A stretch of DNA of 19,996 nt from an uncultured Terriglobus sp. (GTDB taxonomy: Bacteria > Acidobacteriota > Terriglobia > Terriglobales > Acidobacteriaceae), in NCBI GenBank assembly GCA_937871605.1, contig CALMRM010000079.1, positions 557-20,552 on the forward strand, written 5' to 3'. Numbering within the stretch: the first letter of the stretch is position 1; the number at the start of each line of letters is the position of its first letter. The notes under the pieces were generated by a model. The model did no database searches. It saw only the letters and a program-made list of their open reading frames with translations, and was not told where the DNA came from. Shown piece by piece: positions 1 to 5,379 of the stretch. Made by a program: the position numbers and the translations under genes.

Positions 1-75
1 CCTGCCACACCGGTGGCCGGACCAGGTACGCCAGCGAAACCGGAGACGGTCGATAAAGCCATTCCGAAGAAGTAA
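1..75 (+). CDS. C-terminal fragment of an unidentified protein
   Basis: An open frame enters from the left edge and ends at a TAA at 73-75. The 24 visible codons read PATPVAGPGTPAKPETVDKA, then IPKK. This is a Pro/Ala/Lys-rich, low-complexity tail without a recognisable domain. Such tails are common at the end of envelope or ribosome-associated proteins, but that does not identify the gene. The frame assignment rests on the clean stop and on the hairpin that follows at 87-117. Confidence 0.5.
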   Translation, partial: PATPVAGPGTPAKPETVDKAIPKK

Positions 76-86
76 GCTAAGCGCCT

Positions 87-117
87 GCAGTACCCATCGA
101 TGCATGATGGGTACTGC
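87..117. terminator. 12-bp perfect hairpin after the first gene
   Basis: Left arm 87-98 (GCAGTACCCATC) and right arm 106-117 (GATGGGTACTGC) are perfectly complementary across a 7-nt loop. It starts 12 nt after the TAA of the upstream gene, so transcript termination or 3'-end protection is the natural reading. There is no T-run after the stem, so it is not a textbook intrinsic terminator, and an operator is possible. Confidence 0.5.
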
Positions 118-150
118 ACTGCGGAGCGGCATGGGCTTACCAAAGATTGC

Positions 151-179
151 TTGTGGACTTGCAGTGCGGCACTTAAGCT
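151..179 (+). promoter_or_regulatory. Possible promoter of the PEP-CTERM gene
   Basis: TTGTGG (151-156) and TAAGCT (174-179) are separated by 17 nt and lie 24 nt upstream of the TTG start at 204. Matches to the sigma-70 consensus are modest, so this is a position-supported guess. Confidence 0.3.
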
Positions 180-203
180 GGAAGTAATCCACAGGAGTTT
201 ATT

Positions 204-734
204 TTGCCAAAGCTTTGCCTAGCGGCGCTGCTCGCGTTCTCTTCTCTTGGTCTTTCCGCTCATGCCGACTACACGTTCCGATTTTCGGATCAGCCCTTCT
301 ATACATCACCGTCTGGTGGCACTGCTGTTGGCGTTTTGAACGCGTTTTTTACGACAAACGATACCTTCAGTGCCATTACCAGCTTCAATCTATACACCTC
401 TGGCGGTGGGGCATTCAATGGAATGCATTACATCCCGCGCTATGCCTCAGTTACAGCGTCGGCGTTGCCATCACAGTACTTCCGCCTTGATTCACCAGAC
501 AACCAATACGAGTTGCAACTTTATTTCGTCAACGGCCTCAGTGCTTCGGGCGGCACGTTACTGTCCACAACATCGTATGAGATTGAGCCGTCCGGCGGAA
601 CTCGCTACGCGTCTGGAGTCGCGCCTCTCTATGCCACTACAGTGCCGGCTGTCACGCCCGAGCCGTCGAGCTTTGTCCTGTTGGGTACCGGCTTGCTGGG
701 CATCGCGGGAGCCATGAAGCGGCGCTTCGCGTAA
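204..734 (+). CDS. PEP-CTERM sorting-domain exported protein
   Basis: The 176-residue product is exported and probably processed at the envelope. Residues 1-21 form a signal peptide (hydrophobic AALLAFSSLGLSAHA, likely cleavage after A-H-A). The C-terminus carries a complete PEP-CTERM signal: TPEPSS at 151-156, a hydrophobic segment (FVLLGTGLLGIAGA), then the basic tail MKRRFA. Proteins with this tag are handled by an exosortase, and many are linked to exopolysaccharide or biofilm matrix. The middle, about residues 22-148, is rich in Ser, Thr, Gly, Tyr and aromatic residues, looks beta-rich and matches no domain I recognise. The start is a TTG preceded by AGGAG (193-197) at good spacing; no ATG fits both the signal peptide and the ribosome site. 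The gene stands alone, and no exosortase is in the window. Confidence 0.88.
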   Translation: MPKLCLAALLAFSSLGLSAHADYTFRFSDQPFYTSPSGGTAVGVLNAFFTTNDTFSAITSFNLYTSGGGAFNGMHYIPRYASVTASALPSQYFRLDSPDNQYELQLYFVNGLSASGGTLLSTTSYEIEPSGGTRYASGVAPLYATTVPAVTPEPSSFVLLGTGLLGIAGAMKRRFA

Positions 735-917
735 GCGCAAGTGCTTGGTCGATGGAGCGCGGTGACGGCATAATTTGCTGTCACCGTGGATCGTTTTGGC
801 AGAAGCGAGTGCCATTGCTACTTTTGATAGCGCTAGAGCGTCAAAATGGTGCTGTAGAGATACACATTGGTAGTTAAGAGCGCGCAGTTCTGGCGTAAAT
901 AGCTCTCTGGAACACCT

Positions 918-951
918 CTATTGCACGTTAGCGGCACGCCTTTTGTAGGCT
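918..951 (+). promoter_or_regulatory. Possible promoter of the DUF3299-ABC operon
   Basis: TTGCAC (921-926) and TAGGCT (946-951), 19 nt apart, lie 35 nt upstream of the GTG start at 987. The 8-mer TATTGCAC (919-926) also occurs upstream of merC at 17059-17066, again followed 18-19 nt later by a TAG(G/T)CT hexamer. No classical Zur palindrome is visible. The rest of 735-986 contains nothing I can assign. Confidence 0.3.
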
Positions 952-986
952 AAAACGGCATAAAGCGCAGCGGGAGGAGAAATCGC

Positions 987-1409
987 GTGAAACGGCTCGC
1001 CTGTCTCTCTGGAATACTCTGCGCAACCCTCCTTGCGGCGTCTCCGGCACCCGTTCCGGTGGGCTGGTCCACGCTCAAGACGCTGACGTCCATCAAGGCT
1101 GCTTCGCCCGCCACCGCCCTCAACAACCGGCAGGTCTCCATCCCCGGCTTCATGGTCCCGTTGGAAGATGACGCGGACCAGGTGACGGAGTTTCTGCTGG
1201 TGCCGTTTTCCGGTGCGTGCATCCATGTGCCGCCACCGCCGCCCAACCAGATGGTCTACATCAAATTGCGCGGCGGGCAAAAGGCGAAGATGAGCTTTTC
1301 CGAGCCCATCGTGGTCACTGGGCAGCTGCATGTGGCCACCGTGCAGAGCCCCTACGGCGATGTGTCGTTCAACATGGATGGCGACTCCGTAAAGCCCTAC
1401 GCGCAATGA
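987..1409 (+). CDS. DUF3299-family periplasmic protein
   Basis: The 140-residue protein has a signal peptide (MKRLACLSGILCATLLAASPA, residues 1-21) and a DUF3299 core. The diagnostic block at about 54-92 contains GFMVPLE, VTEFLLVPFSGACIHVPPPPP and NQMVYI. Cys78 and His80 sit in the ACIH motif and are plausible metal or redox residues. The start is a GTG preceded by GGGAGGAG (972-979). The 3' end overlaps the ABC ATPase by 4 nt (ATGA), so the two are translationally coupled. The family's biochemical role is not established. From memory, homologues sit beside an ABC ATPase and an FtsX-type permease in Zur-regulated operons such as Pseudomonas PA4063-PA4066, which suggests a role in zinc-responsive envelope transport. 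Confidence 0.85.
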   Translation: MKRLACLSGILCATLLAASPAPVPVGWSTLKTLTSIKAASPATALNNRQVSIPGFMVPLEDDADQVTEFLLVPFSGACIHVPPPPPNQMVYIKLRGGQKAKMSFSEPIVVTGQLHVATVQSPYGDVSFNMDGDSVKPYAQ

Positions 1410-2143
1410 CCTCGGGGCAGGCCAGCGCTGCAGTGGAGACCGTGCAGGAGAGCGCGGTCCGGCTGCGCTCCGTCGCGTTTGCGTATCCGGGTGGTCCGCC
1501 GGTTCTCGAGATTGACGCTCTCGAGCTCAGGCAGGGCGAGCGCGTCTTTCTGCACGGCCCCTCCGGCAGCGGCAAGACGACGCTGCTGTCGCTCATCTCC
1601 GGCGTTTTGCAGCCGAAGACCGGCTCGGTAGAAGTGTTAGGGCAGGAGCTCGCAACGCTGTCCGCGTCAGCCCGCGATTCGCTGCGCGGCTCACGCATGG
1701 GCTACATCTTTCAGGGCTTTAACCTGATTCCGTACCTGTCCGCCGAAGAAAACATCCTGCTGCCGTGCCAGCTGCACCCCCTTCGCAGGCAGCGCATCTT
1801 CGCGCCGTCCCTTTCTGCGGAAGCTGCCCGTCTGGCCCATCGGCTCGACATCCACGCGCACCTGCACAGCCCGGTAACCCAGCTTTCCGTGGGCCAGCAG
1901 CAGCGCGTGGCCATTGCCCGCGCGGTCATCGGCAGGCCCGAACTCCTCATTGCCGACGAGCCGACCAGTTCGCTCGACACCGACCGCCGCGACGCCTTCC
2001 TGGACCTGCTGCTGGAGGTCACAGGGGAAGCGGGCGCAACGCTGCTGTTCGTCTCGCACGACCGTAGCCTTGCGACGCATTTCGACCGGACACTCTCCCT
2101 GCCTGAACTGAACCGCGCCTCGCACGCGCAGGCGGCGGCGTAG
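1406..2143 (+). CDS. ABC transporter ATP-binding protein, MacB/LolD type
   Basis: This 245-residue cytoplasmic ATPase has every nucleotide-binding motif: Walker A GPSGSGKT (51-58), Q-loop Q103 in IFQGFN, signature LSVGQQQR (160-167), Walker B LLIADEP (180-186), D-loop SSLD (188-191) and H-loop H218. The fold and size match the LolD/MacB group that powers mechanotransmission permeases rather than substrate importers. I place the start at the ATG at 1406, which overlaps the preceding stop. A longer upstream frame from 1217 would only read through the DUF3299 gene. The permease starts one nucleotide after the stop, so the two form an obligate pair. The signature has V in place of the second S of LSGGQ, a common variation in this group. 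Confidence 0.93.
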   Translation: MTSGQASAAVETVQESAVRLRSVAFAYPGGPPVLEIDALELRQGERVFLHGPSGSGKTTLLSLISGVLQPKTGSVEVLGQELATLSASARDSLRGSRMGYIFQGFNLIPYLSAEENILLPCQLHPLRRQRIFAPSLSAEAARLAHRLDIHAHLHSPVTQLSVGQQQRVAIARAVIGRPELLIADEPTSSLDTDRRDAFLDLLLEVTGEAGATLLFVSHDRSLATHFDRTLSLPELNRASHAQAAA

Positions 2144-2144
2144 C

Positions 2145-3395
2145 GTGCTTCTGCGGCTGGCGTGGAAGTCGCTGCGCGCTCGCGCCGTGACGACGTCGCT
2201 CACGGTATTTTCCGTCGCCCTGTCCATGCTGCTGCTGGCGGGTGTCGATGCATTGCGCAACAGTGCGCGTGCAGGGTTTGCCGGAACCATCTCGCACACG
2301 GACCTGGTGGTGGGCGCGCGCGGCGGTGATCTGCCGCTGCTGCTGTCCACGGTCTTCCACATCGGTACGCCGTCCAACAATATTTCCTGGGACACCTACC
2401 AGCACTTTGCGCACCACCCTGCCGTGGGCTGGACCATTCCCATTTCGTTGGGCGACAGCTTCCACGGGTACCGCGTGGTGGCTACCGACGACAACTTCTA
2501 CCGGCACTACCAGTACCGTGGAGGCACTGCCCTGGCCTTTGCCGCTGGCAACGCGCCGCAGGACATGCTGCAGGTGGCCGTGGGGGCGGACGTGGCGCGC
2601 AACCTCCACCTGCGCCTGGGGGACGAGATTACGCTGGCCCACGGCATTGAAGCGCACAGCATCATCCACCACGACAACATCCGCTTCACCGTCTGCGGCG
2701 TACTCGCACGCACCTTTACGCCGGTGGACGGCGCCCTGTACATCACCCTGCTGGGCGACGAGGCCATGCACTTTGGCTGGACCGACGGCACGCCGCCCGC
2801 CCTCGGCGAAGCCCTGCCAAAGCTCGACCCATCGAAGCTCAAGGTGGACGAAATTTCCGCGTTCCTGCTGGGTACGAAGTCACGCATCAGCACGCTGTAC
2901 CTGCAGCGCGAAATCGCCACCTACAAGCCGGAACCGCTCTCTGCGGCCATTCCTGCGTACACCCTGCAGCAGCTATGGGTGCTGCTGGATTACGCCGACG
3001 CGGCGCTCTCCGTGGTGGCCGGAGCGGTGGTGGTGGTGGGCCTGCTGGCCATGGTGGCCGCGCTGTACACCGCGTTGAACGAGCGGCGACGCGAAATCGC
3101 CATTCTGCGCGCAGTGGGCCTGCACACCCGGCAACTCTTTTTGCTGTTCACGGCAGAGGCGGTGTTGATCGCGGCGGCAGGTTGCGCGCTTGGGCTGCTG
3201 GTGTTGTACGCAGTGCTGTTCGCGTTCCGTACCGGTCTTGAGTCGCTGGCAGGCATACCGCTGCTGCTGGCCGCGCCGTCGCACCGTGTGCTGGCCTACG
3301 TGGTCGTCACGGTCGTCAGCGCGGGGCTGCTGGGCCTGCTGCCAGCGTGGCGGGCTTACCGCAATTCACTGCTGGACGGCCTGCACGCAAGCTAG
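2145..3395 (+). CDS. FtsX/MacB-type ABC transporter permease
   Basis: The 416-residue inner-membrane protein has the four-helix FtsX/MacB layout: TM1 at about 15-35, a large periplasmic domain at about 40-280, then TM2-TM4 at about 284-306, 331-355 and 378-402. The cytoplasmic NERRREIAILRAVGL after TM2 is the typical coupling segment contacting the ATPase. The periplasmic domain has family features such as SHTDLVVGARGGDLPLLLSTVFHIG and is rich in His, Asp and Tyr. The start is a GTG one nucleotide after the ATPase stop. With the ATPase it would form a dimeric machine transmitting force to the periplasm, and DUF3299 is the probable periplasmic partner. The substrate cannot be read from sequence; zinc-linked function is inferred from operon type. 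No membrane-fusion protein is present, unlike MacAB. Confidence 0.88.
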   Translation: MLLRLAWKSLRARAVTTSLTVFSVALSMLLLAGVDALRNSARAGFAGTISHTDLVVGARGGDLPLLLSTVFHIGTPSNNISWDTYQHFAHHPAVGWTIPISLGDSFHGYRVVATDDNFYRHYQYRGGTALAFAAGNAPQDMLQVAVGADVARNLHLRLGDEITLAHGIEAHSIIHHDNIRFTVCGVLARTFTPVDGALYITLLGDEAMHFGWTDGTPPALGEALPKLDPSKLKVDEISAFLLGTKSRISTLYLQREIATYKPEPLSAAIPAYTLQQLWVLLDYADAALSVVAGAVVVVGLLAMVAALYTALNERRREIAILRAVGLHTRQLFLLFTAEAVLIAAAGCALGLLVLYAVLFAFRTGLESLAGIPLLLAAPSHRVLAYVVVTVVSAGLLGLLPAWRAYRNSLLDGLHAS

Positions 3396-3767
3396 CAGCG
3401 CAGCACTACTCGGTTGAAGCACCCGCCGGACATTGCTGCCCGGCGGCAGGCTTGGGAGAGAGAGGAACAGCACGCCGCGCCTTGGGAGTCCCGCGGCGTC
3501 GGCCGCCAGCAGAGCCGCGGATGCGGCAGCTGACAGTCACACGCTAATCCCACAGAGGCGTTCCGGCAAGAGTTTCTTTGTTGAACGTGACTGGATCCGC
3601 GCCAAATTGATCGGCCTCGCTGGAGGTCTGATCCTCACACCCGCTCAGGATGCGGGGTACTCACCCTTGCGTACTGTCCGCGCTGCGCCTCGCTGACTCG
3701 CGTGTTGCTCGTTTGCCTACCATTCTGCTGCCGCGGCGGAACGCGCTGCAGGCGCGTGTTGTAAGAG
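3396..3767. other. Non-coding stretch after the ABC operon
   Basis: No frame here has a convincing start, ribosome site or conserved domain; the short open frames are compositional. A GC hairpin (CCGCCGG 3423-3429, CCGGCGG 3440-3446) lies about 30 nt after the permease stop and could help terminate the operon, although it lacks a T-run. The rest looks like degraded sequence leading into the palindrome cluster at 3768-4105. Confidence 0.5.
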
Positions 3768-4028
3768 CCTGGGCCAACGGCCCAGGTGTGTAGCCTGTGG
3801 ACATGCGGGCTGTAGGCCCGCGTTCTTTGCCTCTGTGGCTGGCGCATAACGCGGGCCTACAGCCCGCAAGCCTTAGTTGCCACCCTACCTGGGGCTGCGC
3901 CCCAGGCTTTTACAACGCGGGCCTTCAGCCCGCATCCTCTGCCGCAACGGGAGTACTCATGAGCCAGCCCGGCAAATCAGTGGCTGAACGTGCCCCACGG
4001 CCACTTACAACGCGGGCCTACAGCCCGC
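3768..4028. repeat. Cluster of six GC-rich short palindromes
   Basis: Six interrupted palindromes lie within 261 nt. Four have a GCGGGC...GCCCGC type stem with a TGTAG/CTACA-like centre: 3805-3821 (GCGGGCTGTAGGCCCGC), 3851-3867 and 4012-4028 (each its exact reverse complement), and 3917-3933 (one base changed). Two others, 3768-3786 and 3888-3906, have stems CCTGGGCC and CCTGGGGC with 3-nt loops. They resemble REP-like extragenic palindromes of Acidobacteriota genomes. They sit between the plus-strand ABC operon and a minus-strand gene, where transcripts converge, so they may act as bidirectional terminators. Confidence 0.75.
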
Positions 4029-4105
4029 TCCTCTGCCACAACGGGAGTACTTACAAGCCAGCCCGGCAGAATCAGTGACTGGCCGTGCCCACGGCCACTT
4101 CTACC
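3917..4105. repeat. Tandem duplication of a ~95-nt unit
   Basis: Unit 1 (3917-4011) and unit 2 (4012-4105) align almost end to end with scattered substitutions and a few single-base indels. Each begins with the GCGGGCCT(A/T)CAGCCCGC palindrome, continues through CCTCTGCC(G/A)CAACGGGAGTA, and ends with CACGGCCACTT. Unit 2 contains the stop codon and last codons of the minus-strand gene at 4072-4371. Unit 1 carries a frame-shifted copy of the same gene tail. Confidence 0.8.
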
Positions 4106-4371
4106 GCGACCAGCTTGCCGTTCACGGGTTTGGCGTGGATCACAACACGGTCGCCCGTGTGCACGCCCGCTTCAGTAATGCTGCTCGGTCCCTTCATCCA
4201 CTTGGTAGACCCTTCGGTCACCACCTTGGCCAGCTTGCCATCGGTTGTGTTCACGTCCACCTCGGTCGGGGAGATGGCGGCTACAGTCCCCATCACATGG
4301 GTGAGCCCGCCGTGGGCAAGCGCAGCCATGGGACTGGCAAGAAGACTGAGCGAAAGCAGCAGACGTTTCAA
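4072..4371 (-). CDS. Small exported protein, DUF5666-like
   Basis: The 99-residue product has a signal peptide (MKRLLLSLSLLASPMAALA, residues 1-19) followed by HGG and a small beta-rich domain at about 26-92 (GTVAAISPTEVDVNTTDGK, then GDRVVIHAKPVNGKLVAVEV). This pattern is typical of small OB-fold-like periplasmic domains annotated as DUF5666 in this phylum. Function is unknown; it superficially resembles CusF-type metal chaperones but lacks their Met/Trp/His site. I choose the TTG at 4371 because GGAGGA lies 8 nt upstream and the signal peptide then begins MKR. An ATG 39 nt further out would add a polar extension before it. The gene follows the cytochrome gene by 63 nt on the same strand. 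The last codons and stop lie inside a tandem repeat unit. Confidence 0.7.
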   Translation of the reverse strand: MKRLLLSLSLLASPMAALAHGGLTHVMGTVAAISPTEVDVNTTDGKLAKVVTEGSTKWMKGPSSITEAGVHTGDRVVIHAKPVNGKLVAVEVAVGTASH

Positions 4372-4434
4372 CTGAGGATTCCTCCAGTTCAGTGTAGATG
4401 GGGCAGGCACGGGCCAGGATTCGTACGGAGCGGC

Positions 4435-5022
4435 CTAGTGCGAACCGCCGTTGAGAAAGTCAGCTTCCTGCTTTTCTTCGCCCAGCTCCGAGGGTGACTT
4501 TGGGTTCAGGTGCTCCATGGCCTGCTCTTCCGTTGCCGAGAGCTGGGGCAGGTGGCGCAGGAAGACGACCAGCTTCCAGCTCTCGTCCTCGGTGCCGCCT
4601 GCGCCACTGAATGCGGGCATGCCTGAGAGGCGAATGCCATTCTCGATGTACCCGAACAGCTCGCCATCGGTTTTGGTTTGCGTTGCCTGCAGCCGCATGT
4701 CGGGCGGTTTGGGGTACATGCCCGCGCCCAGCAGCGTCTGGCCAGAACCGTTGTTGCCGTGGCACACCGCGCAGTGGTCCGCGTAGTGCTCCATGCCCTC
4801 GTGCAGGGCGGCAGGCGTAGCGGGTACAGGGTTGGTGCGGTTGCGCACGGCGGCTGGAATGGCGGCAGAGCGCATGGCTGTGGCCAGTGCAGCTTCTGTG
4901 GCGGTGGGCTGGGCGCGGGCGCTCACCCCGGCATGTGCGTGGCGCAGGTACCAGGTGAATGCGGCAGCGCCGCTTGCAAGCAGTACCAGCAGCAGCAGGA
5001 ACGACCCAACCAGCAGCCTCAT
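4435..5022 (-). CDS. Membrane-anchored monohaem cytochrome c
   Basis: This 195-residue protein has an N-terminal membrane anchor (about 4-26) and a periplasmic class I cytochrome c domain at about 73-160. The haem-binding motif is CAVCH (Cys84, Cys87, His88), and Met135 in GIRLSGMPAF is the probable sixth ligand. The KPPDMR and FGYIENGI stretches are typical of cytochrome c domains in electron-transfer chains. The tail after about 165 is charged and probably disordered. The ribosome site before the ATG is weak. A DUF5666-like gene follows 63 nt downstream, so the two are likely co-transcribed. The electron partner is not visible, and no oxidase subunits are present. Confidence 0.88.
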   Translation of the reverse strand: MRLLVGSFLLLLVLLASGAAAFTWYLRHAHAGVSARAQPTATEAALATAMRSAAIPAAVRNRTNPVPATPAALHEGMEHYADHCAVCHGNNGSGQTLLGAGMYPKPPDMRLQATQTKTDGELFGYIENGIRLSGMPAFSGAGGTEDESWKLVVFLRHLPQLSATEEQAMEHLNPKSPSELGEEKQEADFLNGGSH

Positions 5023-5176
5023 GGCGCACCACCCTTCGGCACCAGTGTCGCACCACGCCTCTCATGGGAAGGCAGCTCCGTGTCGATGTCCCATCGCAAC
5101 AGACGGCGTCTAAGAAGTCCCTTACAGCGCCTCCCCGTGTTGTTCCAAGTAGAAGCACCTGCCAAGCCTGCACCGT

Positions 5177-5193
5177 TTAGGTTGCAAACCTAA
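5177..5193. promoter_or_regulatory. Perfect 17-bp palindrome, possible operator
   Basis: TTAGGTTGCAAACCTAA consists of two 7-bp half-sites, TTAGGTT and AACCTAA, around GCA. It lies between the divergent cytochrome (start 5022) and TonB-receptor (start 5380) genes, 154 and 186 nt from the respective starts. The half-site equals that of DtxR/IdeR boxes, but the spacing is 3 nt rather than 5, so it is at most a relative of such a box. The rest of 5023-5379 holds only the candidate promoter at 5230-5259 and the receptor's ribosome site. Confidence 0.5.
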
Positions 5194-5229
5194 CCCATTC
5201 GCACTTTCCCATTGCATTGGGGCCGGTTT

Positions 5230-5259
5230 TTGTGTACGGTACGTAAAAACCACTATAAG
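5230..5259 (+). promoter_or_regulatory. Candidate promoter of the TonB-dependent receptor
   Basis: TTGTGT (5230-5235) and TATAAG (5254-5259) are separated by 18 nt in an AT-rich patch of an otherwise GC-rich region. The -10 matches five of six consensus bases. The implied leader to the ATG at 5380 is about 115 nt. The palindrome at 5177-5193 lies about 37 nt upstream of the -35, an activator-like position. Confidence 0.45.
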
Positions 5260-5379
5260 TTTCTACCCCCTGTGGCATCGAGCTTCTTCGTGCATCTGGA
5301 GCGCGAAGGTCTCTTCGCCAGCAGCCTGCGGCATTGTCTTGCACCGGCGTGTACCTGCACCACCTAAGGAGAGCTTTGC

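Noticed and set aside
2145..3395. Permease as MacB with a MacAB-TolC efflux role
   Set aside because: The ATPase is a separate protein, no MacA-type fusion protein or TolC is adjacent, and a DUF3299 gene is present instead.
3768..4028. Repeat cluster as a CRISPR array
   Set aside because: The 17-nt repeats are palindromic, in mixed orientation and irregularly spaced, with no constant repeat-spacer period and no cas genes.
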